This document shows, piece by piece, positions 1 to 8,548 of a stretch of 64,000 bases of DNA. The DNA comes from DASXUX01 sp036504595 (GTDB lineage: Bacteria > Planctomycetota > SZUA-567 > H5-PLA8). The notes beneath the pieces are model-generated. The model searched no databases. It saw only the letters and a list, made by a program, of their open reading frames with translations, and was not told the origin of the DNA. Both the position numbers and the translations under genes were made by a program. Positions within the stretch are counted from its first letter, which is position 1. The number at the start of each line of letters is the position of its first letter. Where the stretch lies: the NCBI GenBank assembly GCA_036504595.1, contig DASXUX010000074.1:1-64000 (forward strand), in the 5' to 3' direction.

Positions 1-27
1 GCTCCCTTACGGTCGCGGTTCTGATCG
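1..27. repeat. Dispersed repeat with GCTCCCTTACGGTCGC core, copy 1
   Basis: GCTCCCTTACGGTCGC plus GTTCTGATC recurs at 57582-57608 with one base change. Here it is inside the coding frame of the truncated minus-strand gene; at 57582 it is intergenic. Confidence 0.6.
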
Positions 28-623
28 GAGACGTATTGAACGGGGGCACCCGGATGCACGGGCAATCCGGCGGAGCAAGAAGCCGCTCCGCCGGCCTGCC
101 CGTGCCACACAGCATCATGGATCACGATGAATTCTTCGGTCTTGAACTGGCTGGTGCGGTAGACGACGTCGCAGCCGGGGAAGGCGTTGGGGTAGACGAG
201 GCTGCCATCGGGGGCGAGGGTGCCGGCGCTCGCGGGGTTGGCTCCGGCGGGGATCGCGGCGACGCTCGCGACGCCGCTATTCACGCGCACGGCTCCGTCA
301 AACGTTTTCGGAAAACTGGGCAGGACGGACTTGGCGGGATTGTACCAGCGGCTGCCGGGCTTGCGGCCGGTGTAGGCAGCCCACTCCTGCGTCTGGGCCG
401 GAGCGAAACCTTCCGCCGTGGGGACGATGCGGGAGAGAATTTCGCTGGGCTTGGGGAGAAGGGCAGCGATTTCGGCGGGCTGTGAGACTGAAGACGAGAG
501 TCCTGCCGGCACCGAGCGTCTTGCCGGCTGCGCACACGGGCGCGACGGCTGCACTTGCCGCACCTGCACGATGCACAGCGCTACGAGAGCCAGCAGTCCA
601 CAACAGATCACTCCGCGCCGCAT
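1..623 (-). CDS. Secreted/anchored protein of unknown function, 3' end beyond the window
   Basis: An uninterrupted minus-strand frame runs from an ATG at 621-623 to the window edge (207 codons seen, no stop). A GGAGGGGG ribosome site lies about 8 nt upstream of the ATG. Residues 5-19 are a hydrophobic Cys/Leu/Val-rich segment behind two arginines, so an N-terminal signal peptide or anchor is likely. Around residues 140-165 the sequence (NAFPGCDVVYR, then KTEEFIVIHD) resembles the repeating beta-strand units of large planctomycete surface proteins, but I cannot name a family. Residues about 172-189 are encoded by a dispersed palindrome (55-108), and the last visible codons by a second repeat (1-27), both read in frame. 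The gene is divergent from the propeller gene at 968. Real coding is supported by the start context and long open frame; function is unknown. Confidence 0.6.
   Translation of the reverse strand, partial: MRRGVICCGLLALVALCIVQVRQVQPSRPCAQPARRSVPAGLSSSVSQPAEIAALLPKPSEILSRIVPTAEGFAPAQTQEWAAYTGRKPGSRWYNPAKSVLPSFPKTFDGAVRVNSGVASVAAIPAGANPASAGTLAPDGSLVYPNAFPGCDVVYRTSQFKTEEFIVIHDAVWHGQAGGAASCSAGLPVHPGAPVQYVSDQNRDRKG
55..108. repeat. GTGGCACGGGCA palindrome inside a coding frame
   Basis: The arms TGCACGGGCA and TGCCCGTGC enclose a second stem, CCGGCGGAGC/GCTCCGCCGG. The same outer arms (GTGGCACGGGCA) occur at 50763-50904 and 59791-59834 in intergenic DNA. Here the element is read through in frame by the minus-strand gene. 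Confidence 0.7.
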
Positions 624-967
624 GGTCGTGCCCCCTCCGAAAGAAGTAACACGCAGCATCTGCTCTGTGCCACGCCAACGCAAGTTGGCTCAGACGATAA
701 TGCCGCTTCCGATTCCGAGTGTTAATCCTGCAGAACTATACCTCTTTCGCTAACAGATTACAACAACTTGGAAGCTACTGATTGGCTTTTTGCCCAATCA
801 TCCACGATGCGTCGTACGAAGCGGCTACGACCGCGCACGCGGGGAAGAGAGGGATCCGAGCCATGGCTCACACCCGCGCGGGCAGGGGAAGCGGCATGGA
901 GCCTTGCTTCTGCGCTTGCGCAATTCAGCAATAGTGAGGAATCTGCACGTCTCCATCGGAGGGGGCT
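624..967. other. Divergent intergenic region, nothing recognised
   Basis: This 344-bp spacer separates the divergent genes starting at 623 (minus) and 968 (plus), so it should hold both promoters. I see no RNA gene, repeat array or convincing promoter hexamers. Short open frames on the plus strand here lack a ribosome site and conserved motifs. Confidence 0.5.
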
Positions 968-2044
968 ATGCAGTTTTCAGCCAGTCTTGTCATCAGTCTT
1001 GCGCTGTTGTGCGGCATTGTGGCGGCGGGCGAAGGCACGCCGTTCACGCCGACGACACCCTTTAAGTATCCGGACGGCAGGCCCGCGGCGAAGTGGCGAT
1101 TGAACGCTCAAGATCACGGGCGCGTGATGCGGCACGGCGACGGGCCGGACAAGTGCGACATCCTCGGCGCGCGCGACCTGTGGGTTTTCGAAGCCGATGG
1201 CACGTACTACATGCATTACGACGCGGCGGGGCCGAAGGGCTGGCTGTGCGCGTTGGCGACTAGCAAAGATCTGGTCAACTGGACGAAAAAAGGAGCGGTG
1301 CTCGATTTCGGCAAGAAAGGCGAGGACGACAGCGCGTCGGCGTCGTATGGCGTGACGTATCTGGACGGGAAGACGTGGCACATGTTTTATATGGGCACGC
1401 CGAACGTTTCGCCGGCGCCGGACCTGATCCCAGCCTTTCCGTATCTGACGATGAAAGCAAAGAGCGATTCGCCATCCGGGCCGTGGGTCAAGCAGCGCGA
1501 CGTGACGCCGTATCGCTGCCAGCCGGGAACGTACTATGCCTGCACGGCCAGTCCGGGCCACATTGTCAAACAAGGCGACGAGTATTTGATGTTCCTCAGC
1601 GCGGCGAAGGACCAGCCGACCAAGCGCACGATCACGATCGCTCGAACGAAGAACCTGGACAGTGCGTGGAAGATCTCCGAGCAGCCGATCGTTTCGCCCG
1701 AAGAGCAGATCGAAAATACGTCGCTGTACTTTGAGCCCGCAAACCAGACGTGGTTCCTGTTCACGAATCACATCGGGTTGGAAGGCCATGAGTACACGGA
1801 CGCGGTGTGGGTGTACTGGACGCGCGATCTGAACGTGTGGAATGCAGATAACAAAGCAATTGTGCTCGACGGCGCCAACTGTACCTGGAGCCGCAAGTGT
1901 ATCGGGCTGCCGTCGGTGCTGAAAGTTGGCGAGCGCCTGGCGGTGCTTTACGATGCGCCCGGCGGCGACAGCAAAAGCCACATGAAACGCGATATCGGGC
2001 TGGCGTGGTTGACACTGCCGTTAGTTTCGCCGGAAACCAAATGA
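968..2044 (+). CDS. Secreted GH43/GH32-like five-bladed beta-propeller protein
   Basis: The 358-residue product starts with a signal peptide (residues 1-20, hydrophobic core ending in a GIVAAG cleavage region); a GGAGGGGG ribosome site is 2-3 nt from the ATG. Residues about 70-110 (GTYYMHYDA, then TSKDLVNWTKKG) match the propeller strand pattern of glycoside hydrolase clans GH-F/GH-J, and similar DxxxW blades repeat to the C-terminus. Family knowledge suggests exported glycan binding or hydrolysis; I did not pin down the catalytic acids, so enzymatic activity is not shown. It is followed 87 nt later by the FG-GAP protein on the same strand. The TGA stop falls in the first heptamer of an AATGATG foldback array. 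Confidence 0.7.
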   Translation: MQFSASLVISLALLCGIVAAGEGTPFTPTTPFKYPDGRPAAKWRLNAQDHGRVMRHGDGPDKCDILGARDLWVFEADGTYYMHYDAAGPKGWLCALATSKDLVNWTKKGAVLDFGKKGEDDSASASYGVTYLDGKTWHMFYMGTPNVSPAPDLIPAFPYLTMKAKSDSPSGPWVKQRDVTPYRCQPGTYYACTASPGHIVKQGDEYLMFLSAAKDQPTKRTITIARTKNLDSAWKISEQPIVSPEEQIENTSLYFEPANQTWFLFTNHIGLEGHEYTDAVWVYWTRDLNVWNADNKAIVLDGANCTWSRKCIGLPSVLKVGERLAVLYDAPGGDSKSHMKRDIGLAWLTLPLVSPETK

Positions 2045-2117
2045 TGAATGCGGAATGATGAATTTGGCTGAAGGCGTTGCGAGCCGCATTCCGCATTCAT
2101 CATTCCTCATTCATCAC
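2041..2117. repeat. AATGATG/GAATGCGG heptamer foldback array 1
   Basis: The left arm 2041-2063 (ATGATGAATGCGGAATGATG) and right arm 2090-2116 are reverse complements around a 26-nt loop. It starts inside the stop codon of the propeller gene and ends just before the ribosome site of the next gene. Near copies occur at 3315, 11461 and 13583. Confidence 0.85.
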
Positions 2118-2131
2118 TAAAAGGAGGGGTC

Positions 2132-3316
2132 ATGAGAAAGATTTTTGTTTTGTTCGTGTTCTTGGGCGTCTGTGCTTTTTCGGCTGAGGAGAAGGCTGTC
2201 CCTACCGAGGGCGGCGTGAAGTTCGTGCTGCACAAAATTGGCGACTTCCGCAGCGAAGCCTGCGGTGTCGGCGATTTCAATGGGGATGGAAAGCTGGACA
2301 TTGTCGCCGGGCCGAATTTGTATCTCGCGCCGGATTTCAAGCCGCAGAAAATTCGGACGCTCAAAGGCGCAGTCGATGACAAGGGCAAGGGTTATTACCA
2401 CGATTTCGCGAATCTGCCGTTTGACGTGGACGGCGACGGAAAGCTTGACGTGGTGAGCGTGGACTGGTTCAGCATGAGTTCCACGTGGTTCAAGAATTCG
2501 CTGGGGCAGGACGGCGAGTGGCCGATGGCTTTGGTCCACAAGAACGGCAATTTTGAATGCGGAGACCTGTGCGACATCGATGGCAAGGGGAAAATCAACG
2601 CGCTTCTTCCGCACATCCAGCCCACCGTCTGGTACGAGCGGGGCGTGGGCACGGACGGAAAGACGGGACTCGTGACGTTCACGGTCAGCGAAAAGAAGAT
2701 GGAGTACGGCGGCGGGGTGGGGGATATCAACGGCGACGGCCGGCCGGACATCGTTCGTCCGAACGCGTGGTTCGAAGCGCCCGCCGACATTCGCAAAGAC
2801 AAGTGGATCGAGCATCCGCTGTCGCTCGGCGCGAAGGACGGCAAGATCGCTCACACCGCGCAAATTCTGGTCTATGACGTGAACGGCGACGGCAAAAACG
2901 ACATCATCGCCAGCAACGCTCACGGCTACGGCATCTTCTGGTACGAGCAGATTCGCGAAGGCGACAACATCAGCTTCAAGCAGCACGTGATCGATGACAC
3001 ATGGACGCAGGCGCACAGCCTGGCACTCGGCGATTTGGACGGCTGCGGGCTGCCGGAATTGGTGACCGGCAAGCGCTTCATGGCTCACAACGGCGGCGAC
3101 CCAGACGAGAACGGCCCGCTGTGCGTCTACTACTACAAGCTGAAGCGCAACGCGGACAAGAGCGTCTCGTGGACGCGGCACGTGGTTTCAGAAAAAGAAA
3201 ATATTGGTTCCGGCATGAACGTCTGGCTGGTGGACTTCGACGGCGACGGCGACTTGGACGTCGTCACGACCGGGAAGTTTGGCGGGCCGGTGTGGTTCGA
3301 GAACAAGACCAAGTAA
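2132..3316 (+). CDS. Secreted FG-GAP/VCBS-repeat beta-propeller protein
   Basis: This 394-residue exported protein has a signal peptide (residues 1-17) and an AAGGAGGGG ribosome site. At least six FG-GAP/VCBS units are visible through their calcium loops: DFNGDGKLDIV, DVDGDGKLDVV, DINGDGRPDIV, DVNGDGKNDII, DLDGCGLPELV and DFDGDGDLDVV. Such repeats build an integrin-alpha-like propeller with Ca2+ bound at each DxDxDG loop. The family is common in planctomycete secretomes, often beside polysaccharide-degradation genes, and usually acts in binding rather than catalysis. It is probably co-transcribed with the propeller gene upstream. The gene is convergent with the large minus-strand gene ending at 3404, and both stop codons lie in one foldback array. 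Confidence 0.8.
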   Translation: MRKIFVLFVFLGVCAFSAEEKAVPTEGGVKFVLHKIGDFRSEACGVGDFNGDGKLDIVAGPNLYLAPDFKPQKIRTLKGAVDDKGKGYYHDFANLPFDVDGDGKLDVVSVDWFSMSSTWFKNSLGQDGEWPMALVHKNGNFECGDLCDIDGKGKINALLPHIQPTVWYERGVGTDGKTGLVTFTVSEKKMEYGGGVGDINGDGRPDIVRPNAWFEAPADIRKDKWIEHPLSLGAKDGKIAHTAQILVYDVNGDGKNDIIASNAHGYGIFWYEQIREGDNISFKQHVIDDTWTQAHSLALGDLDGCGLPELVTGKRFMAHNGGDPDENGPLCVYYYKLKRNADKSVSWTRHVVSEKENIGSGMNVWLVDFDGDGDLDVVTTGKFGGPVWFENKTK

Positions 3317-3411
3317 ATGCTGAATGCGGAATGATGAATGATGAAAAAGGCTGCGACACTCGCGCAGCCTTGATCACGAACATTATTCCGCATTCATCAT
3401 TCATCATTTTC
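3315..3411. repeat. AATGATG heptamer foldback array 2, between convergent genes
   Basis: The arms 3315-3347 and 3384-3411 are complementary AATGATG/GAATGCGG heptamers. The loop contains its own stem, AGGCTGCG/CGCAGCCT. The array overlaps the plus-strand stop (3314-3316) and contains the minus-strand stop (3404-3406), so it could act as a bidirectional 3' structure. It has no clear T-run. Confidence 0.85.
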
Positions 3412-6400
3412 CGTCGGACGCTCTGAGCAGCGCCTGCCGCGTGGAGACTTCGGGGTAACCTTCGGCCAGTTTCTTGATCGCGTCGAAGCTGGACGGGTCG
3501 GCGATCTTCCCGAGGGCCTGGGCGGCGGCGTAGCGGGTGTCGGGCGCGTTGTCGAGGTCGCCCACGACTTTGAGAAGCGCGGGCACGGCTTTTTTGTCGC
3601 CGATCTGGCCGAGAGCCCACGCGGCGGCGGCGCGCCAGCAGGGCGTCAGATCGTTGTGGATGAACAGATTGCCGGGGCCGAGCGGATCGGGGCGGCCGTT
3701 GGCGGCTTCGGGGGCAGACTCCAGGGAAGCGATGAGCGCATCGACCGACTGCGCGTCGGCGAGATTGCCCAGTTCGCGGCCGAGGAAGAAGCAGACCCAG
3801 TTCTTTGTTGGCATTTTGTTGATGACGGGAATGCCCGTATCGAAGACGCGCTTGATGTCCATCGGCAGCGCGCGATAGCGCTCGTAGGCGGCTCGTATGC
3901 GGGGCTCATATTTTTTGTCGCGGCAGAGCAGCGAGAGCGTGTGCGCGGCGCGGTTCTGCGCATCGGGATGTCCGCCCCACGCGCCGTGAGTCTTGGCGAT
4001 CGCCTGTTCGAGCGCGGGCGTCTTCTTGGCGTCCTTGTCGCCGAGAATGCCCAGGCAAGTCTCGATGACGGCGTCGGCCTGGCCGCTGCGGCGGATCACG
4101 CGGCCGGTGAGCGTTTCGCAGTCGTCGTTGCGGAGCAGCAGGGCGCGGTCGGGATCGGTGGGGAAGGACCAGATCAGTTGCGGCACGATCTTGTCGGTTT
4201 TCGTCGAACCGATGGCGTCGAGCCATTCGGTAATGAGATAGTGAACGGGTGATGCGTGGCAGGCGATGAGTGCGTCATGATCGCCGTACCAGCGCGAGAA
4301 GTTCGGGTAGTCTTTCAGGCCGGCGAAGGCGGCGATGAGCGCGGCTTCGGCTTCCGGCGTGCCGATGCGGCCGAGTGCTTCGGCGGCGGCTTCAGCGAGA
4401 AACAGATTGCCCGGTCCCGGATCGGCGTATTTGACGAGCGTCTCCGAAAGCATCGGGACGGCTTCGGCATCTTTGAGGAAACCCAGCGCTCGGGTGGCGG
4501 CTTGCAGCGTGCGCGGGTTGGCGTTCGAAAGCGCGTTGAAGCGCGCGCCGTCGCCATTGTTGTGCTTGCGCCATTCGGGGTACGGATTGTTCGCGCGTTC
4601 GCGCGTGACGTAGTCACGCAGCGCTGTTTTCGCGGCTTGTCCGCCGACATGGCTGAGGGCCACGGAGACCTGCCGGACGACGTCGCGGTTCTGGCTGGCA
4701 AGCTGCTTGACGATATCCTGCTCGATCTTGTCCCATGTGTTGTTCTTGAACCACTCGCGCCACACAGCGGCCTGGCGCAGGAATTCGCCGGAGTCTGCAA
4801 ACGGATTGAAGGGCTCGGCGTGGCCGGTCAGATTCTCGATCGCCACGGCCGCACCCTGGGCGACGAGCGGGTCGCGGTCGGACAGCGCGGTCAGCAGCGG
4901 CTGAATGGACTCCCGTGTGCCGCAAGCGGCCAGAGATGTCACTGCCGCCAAGCGCACTTCGCGGGTCTTATCCTTCAGGTTTTCCGCCAAGGCTGCGGCG
5001 GCACTGCGGTCGCGGAAAATCGCCAGGCGCTGCGCGGCGGTGATTTTCAATGCTGGATCGCTGCCCTGAAGCTGCTGGCAAAGTGCGGCGACTTCCTGCA
5101 CTCCAGTGGCGGACGCATCCGCGGTGTCGGCGTGCCGGTTGACGCCGGCGATTTCGCGGAAGCGGTCGAACTGCATTTCCATCAGACCCGTGACGGCCGC
5201 GTTGTTGCCGCGGAAGTGAATCGGCTGTCCGTCGCCCAGCAACTTCACGGCTCCGGCGCGCATCGCCTGGATCGAACTGGCCGCTCCCGGGGGAGTCATC
5301 TGCCGCGTTTGGTGGCAGCCGACGCAGCCGCGCGTTTCGCCGGGGCGCACGAAGATCCAGGACATCTCGTTGAGTTCCGAGTGCCCTTCGGCATCGACGG
5401 CCTGGAAGGCGATACCCGTATCGGCCGGAACTTCCACCGCGAAGGAGCCGTCCGGCGCCAGCGGCACGGTGCCGAGCTCCGTGACTTCGCTGCCGGCGTG
5501 GACGATGTACGAATGCGAGGACCGGTTCGTCAGACCCTTGCTGGCCAGCACGCGCACCGCCTTCACGTTCGGCCAGCCGGCCGTCGTGTTGCGGGTCAAA
5601 CGCGCATTCTGGCAGAAGAGAATTCCGGTGCCGGTGCCGGCGTCGGCTTTCTTGCGATCGACTTTTTCGGGCAGAACCGGCGGCCGTGGGCGTGCGCCCA
5701 GGAACACGGGCGAATGAATTGCGCGGCCGAAGACAGTGGCAACATCGTTACTGGCGGAGGTGGCGCCGGCCTCCGTGCCGGCGGCTCCGGACGCTGGCGC
5801 GGGCGCGCCGGAATCATAGATGACGAAGACCTGCTGACTGGGGCTGCTCGGATCGACGATGCCGATCTTTTCGTAATTGAGATCCTGGAAGGTGCGCTTC
5901 TTATTTCCGGCCTGCACTTCGACGCTGACTTTGCGCGGAACCGTGCAGAGCAGCCGGCCATCGGGCAAGGCGGCGACGTCGCCGCCGTCCACGCGCAGGT
6001 TTTGCCATTCGCGTTGAGCGGTTCCCGGGCGTGCGATGGTGATGCCGCCGCCGGAAACAAATGCCACGCGGCCGTCGGGCATGGGGGCGGGGCTGCCGCA
6101 GTTGAAGGCGCGCAAGCGCCCGCCGTAATCCGGCCCGATATCGAGACCGATTTCCGTATAGCCTTCGGTCCCGTCGGGGTGAATCGCATGCAGCAGTGTT
6201 TCAACCTTGCCGCGGTCGAAGAAGTTGTCCGAGCGAATAAAGATGATGCGTCCATCGGACATGATCTCCGGTTCGTTGTCGAAGATGAACGTGCTGGTGA
6301 TCGGATGGATGTCGCTGCCGTCAGCGTTCATCACGAACAGCGAGCGCGATGGCGGGTTATGGTACTCCTCAAAGCGGCCGATGCGTGTGGATGTGAAGAC

Positions 6401-7552
6401 GATGCGGCCGTCGGGCATTTCGGCCGGATCGATATCGTGGAACGGGCCGTCGGTGAGGCGCTGCGGCTGGCCACCGCTGGCCGGAATGCGATAGATGTGG
6501 AAGAACCGTTCTTCCGCGCCATACGCCATCGAAACGAAAATCGACTTGCCGTCGAACGAAGCGCTCGGCGAACCGACCGCGCCTTTCCCCGCGTCGATCA
6601 GCACGCTGGGTTTCGTGCCAGGCTTGGCGGGTTTGAGCACGCACAGCTTGTGGCCGATCTTCATCGGTGCGGGCAGATCGTGTTCGGGATACGCGCGCGA
6701 TTTGCGCGGGTTGAAAATCGTGACGGTCAGGCTGTCCATGGAGGTGTTGGTGCCGGCGTTCGGCCGGTAAAGACTGCAATCTTCGCCGACGAAAACGACG
6801 GCTTCGGGCCACGGATAGTCTTCCGGCGCAACAGCCTCGGCGGTGTTGCCGACTTGAATGGAGACTTTCGTCGGGCGCGGGCCGGGCTTGTTGGCGGGTG
6901 TTTCGGCGAAGCGGTTCCACGGCGGGATGCCGTAGTCGCCCTGGACATGCGGCGCTTTCCAGGTCTTGTCGTCGAATTTCGGCTGCTGCCAGTTCTTCTC
7001 CGTCTTGTCGTTGCAGTGCCAGCGTTCGTCCGTCACCAGCGTGATGGCCGGCCCTTCCGCCGGTTGCACGACCATTTTAAGCAACAGGCCGGCATATCCC
7101 GGCGCGGTGTTCGTCGCTTCGATGGCGATCACGTTCTGTCCTGGCACGAGCAGATCCAGGATTTCGAACCGTCGCGGCTGGTTCCAGGCGTTGGGATCAG
7201 CGTCGCTCTCGCCAGCCAGTTTTCCGTTGACGAAGATCGCAAAGAGGTTGTCGGCGGTCAGCAGCACCGCGGCAGACTTGACCTTGGCGTTTTCGGGCAA
7301 CGAAAGCGCCGCGCGGAAGTAACTGCTCCCCTCTGGGTAATTCTGCGGCGTGACGTTCGGATCCGAAGAGAACCAGATCCACTTGGAGCCGGCAAAATTC
7401 AGTGCATTGGTGGCCGGCTCCCCGGCGATGGCCGCAGCGCAAAGGGCTAAATTAAAAATGAAAAATGAAAAATTAAAAATGGTTAGGCGAAGGCGAGGGA
7501 CCGCCGCGTCCGCTGTCAATTTTGAATTTTTAATTTTCAATTTTGAATTCAT
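3404..7552 (-). CDS. Exported beta-propeller/CxxCH/HEAT-repeat protein (hydrazine-synthase-alpha-like core)
   Basis: I place the start at the ATG 7550-7552 (AAGGGG ribosome site about 8 nt upstream), giving 1382 residues; an in-frame start 102 nt further upstream lacks a site. After the signal peptide comes a carbohydrate-binding-like beta-sandwich (about 55-200), then TolB/WD40-type propeller blades with repeated PDGRI/VFTS motifs (about 330-560). A single c-type haem motif, CVGCH, lies near residue 742, after WIFVRPGETRG. This propeller-plus-CxxCH core resembles the alpha subunit of hydrazine synthase and its many non-anammox relatives in planctomycetes. The C-terminal third is HEAT/PBS-lyase repeats. 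The hydrophobic core of the signal peptide is encoded by an AT-rich heptamer array, and residues about 584-599 by a GCCGGC palindrome. It lies 28 nt downstream of iclR. A role in electron transfer or surface binding is inferred. Confidence 0.65.
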   Translation of the reverse strand: MNSKLKIKNSKLTADAAVPRLRLTIFNFSFFIFNLALCAAAIAGEPATNALNFAGSKWIWFSSDPNVTPQNYPEGSSYFRAALSLPENAKVKSAAVLLTADNLFAIFVNGKLAGESDADPNAWNQPRRFEILDLLVPGQNVIAIEATNTAPGYAGLLLKMVVQPAEGPAITLVTDERWHCNDKTEKNWQQPKFDDKTWKAPHVQGDYGIPPWNRFAETPANKPGPRPTKVSIQVGNTAEAVAPEDYPWPEAVVFVGEDCSLYRPNAGTNTSMDSLTVTIFNPRKSRAYPEHDLPAPMKIGHKLCVLKPAKPGTKPSVLIDAGKGAVGSPSASFDGKSIFVSMAYGAEERFFHIYRIPASGGQPQRLTDGPFHDIDPAEMPDGRIVFTSTRIGRFEEYHNPPSRSLFVMNADGSDIHPITSTFIFDNEPEIMSDGRIIFIRSDNFFDRGKVETLLHAIHPDGTEGYTEIGLDIGPDYGGRLRAFNCGSPAPMPDGRVAFVSGGGITIARPGTAQREWQNLRVDGGDVAALPDGRLLCTVPRKVSVEVQAGNKKRTFQDLNYEKIGIVDPSSPSQQVFVIYDSGAPAPASGAAGTEAGATSASNDVATVFGRAIHSPVFLGARPRPPVLPEKVDRKKADAGTGTGILFCQNARLTRNTTAGWPNVKAVRVLASKGLTNRSSHSYIVHAGSEVTELGTVPLAPDGSFAVEVPADTGIAFQAVDAEGHSELNEMSWIFVRPGETRGCVGCHQTRQMTPPGAASSIQAMRAGAVKLLGDGQPIHFRGNNAAVTGLMEMQFDRFREIAGVNRHADTADASATGVQEVAALCQQLQGSDPALKITAAQRLAIFRDRSAAAALAENLKDKTREVRLAAVTSLAACGTRESIQPLLTALSDRDPLVAQGAAVAIENLTGHAEPFNPFADSGEFLRQAAVWREWFKNNTWDKIEQDIVKQLASQNRDVVRQVSVALSHVGGQAAKTALRDYVTRERANNPYPEWRKHNNGDGARFNALSNANPRTLQAATRALGFLKDAEAVPMLSETLVKYADPGPGNLFLAEAAAEALGRIGTPEAEAALIAAFAGLKDYPNFSRWYGDHDALIACHASPVHYLITEWLDAIGSTKTDKIVPQLIWSFPTDPDRALLLRNDDCETLTGRVIRRSGQADAVIETCLGILGDKDAKKTPALEQAIAKTHGAWGGHPDAQNRAAHTLSLLCRDKKYEPRIRAAYERYRALPMDIKRVFDTGIPVINKMPTKNWVCFFLGRELGNLADAQSVDALIASLESAPEAANGRPDPLGPGNLFIHNDLTPCWRAAAAWALGQIGDKKAVPALLKVVGDLDNAPDTRYAAAQALGKIADPSSFDAIKKLAEGYPEVSTRQALLRASDGK
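5756..5802. repeat. GCCGGCCTCCGTGCCGGC palindrome in frame, copy 1
   Basis: This GC-rich palindromic element is read in frame on the minus strand of the CxxCH/HEAT gene as PASGAAGTEAGAT. Other copies are at 12606, 30437 and 31301, all inside genes. Confidence 0.8.
7448..7550. repeat. AAAAATG heptamer foldback array that encodes a signal peptide
   Basis: The arms 7448-7481 (repeats of AAAAATG) and 7517-7550 (AATTTTT/AATTTTG) are complementary around a GC-rich loop. It begins 31 nt beyond the iclR stop and is entirely within the first codons of the CxxCH/HEAT gene, encoding its N-region and the Phe/Leu/Ile-rich core of its signal peptide. Confidence 0.8.
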
Positions 7553-7580
7553 GTTGCCGCCCCTTCGCTCGAGGATTTGG

Positions 7581-8354
7581 CTAGCGCGCCAACCGCGCTG
7601 TAATCCGCGCCGCTGTTTGTGCCACCTGTCTGCCATACTCTGGAAATCTGTCAACCGAAATGCGCTCGGATGGGCCGGTCACGACGATCGCGGCTATTAG
7701 GCGGCCTTCGGCATCGAAGACCGGGGCGGCCACGCAGTAGCTGCCATCGACCTCTTCGGCGCAATCGATCGCGTAGCCTTCTTCCCGCGCGGTCTGCAAC
7801 TGCTCCTCCAGCTTCTTTGCGATGGTGATCGTGCGGTCGTTGAATCGCTTGAACGACTGCAGCTTCATGCGCCGCTGCCGTTCGGCTTCATCCCCAAAGG
7901 CGAGGAAGACTTTGCCCGGCGCGTTGGAGTACAGCGGGATGCGGATGCCGACGTCGTAGATCGTGCGGATCGGCTGTGCGGACGGCTGGAAATAGATGAG
8001 GACCGCTTCGCCGCCGCTGGGGATCAGCAGGCCGACGCTTTCGCCGCAGCGGTCGCGCAGGTCGCGGATTTCCGCGGCGGCTTCATCGACCAGGTTGCGG
8101 TGCCCGACGCGCGGGGCGGCCAGCTCCAGAATCTTTCGGCCGAGGAAATACGTTTTGGAATCGTCGCGGTAGGCGTAGCCCCGCGTGGACAGGTCGCCGA
8201 GGATGCGGAAGACCATGTTCTTGCTGATGTCGAGAATGCGATGAATTTCGGAGAGCGTCATGCCGTCGGGATGCTGGCTGAGCAGCTCGAGGATTGCCAG
8301 GCAGCGGTCTGTGCTCGGCGCCAGCGCTTTCTTGTTGATTGGCGACATCGCCAC
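7581..8354 (-). CDS. IclR-family transcriptional regulator
   Basis: The 257-residue product has the normal IclR length and order. An N-terminal winged helix-turn-helix (about 15-75) includes MTLSEIHRILDISKNMVFRIL as the recognition region. The C-terminal ligand-binding GAF-like domain (about 85-250) has the family signature around YSNAPGKVFLAF and the closing motif EVDGSYCVAAPVFD. IclR proteins repress or activate catabolic operons in response to small carboxylates or sugars; the ligand is not deducible. It precedes the CxxCH/HEAT gene by 28 nt on the same strand and is divergent from the FMN-binding gene, so either may be its target. Start choice between the ATGs at 8354 and 8348 is open. 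Confidence 0.9.
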   Translation of the reverse strand: MAMSPINKKALAPSTDRCLAILELLSQHPDGMTLSEIHRILDISKNMVFRILGDLSTRGYAYRDDSKTYFLGRKILELAAPRVGHRNLVDEAAAEIRDLRDRCGESVGLLIPSGGEAVLIYFQPSAQPIRTIYDVGIRIPLYSNAPGKVFLAFGDEAERQRRMKLQSFKRFNDRTITIAKKLEEQLQTAREEGYAIDCAEEVDGSYCVAAPVFDAEGRLIAAIVVTGPSERISVDRFPEYGRQVAQTAARITARLAR

Positions 8355-8371
8355 TCCGTTCTACTAATAGC

Positions 8372-8393
8372 GTATGTTCTTCTTATAGAATAC
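8372..8393. promoter_or_regulatory. Possible operator in the iclR/FMN-protein divergent spacer
   Basis: An imperfect 22-bp inverted repeat, GTATGTTCT with TAGAATAC, lies 18 nt upstream of the iclR start and contains a TATAGAAT segment resembling a -10 box. IclR proteins bind short palindromes in such spacers. This is a weak call from sequence symmetry alone. Confidence 0.25.
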
Positions 8394-8548
8394 ACCCGAC
8401 GCAGGGCTGGGTCATGTGAAAACTTGGAAAAAAGGTTTGGTTCCGGTGGTCTTGTGGCGCGTATGCGGAATTTTGCGCGAATTATGCAATACGGTGTAGG
8501 CAATTCTCAGTCGTTACTGATTGAGGTTTCTTCTGGAGAACAATTTCA

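Noticed and set aside
768..1103. Small plus-strand frames before the propeller gene
   Set aside because: No ribosome site or motif; they run into the true gene at 968 in another frame.
4256..7450. Long plus-strand open frame (1064 codons) opposite the CxxCH/HEAT gene
   Set aside because: It is antisense to a gene with clear domains, its product is Arg/Ala/Gly/Val-rich with no family motif, and high G+C makes such mirror frames common.
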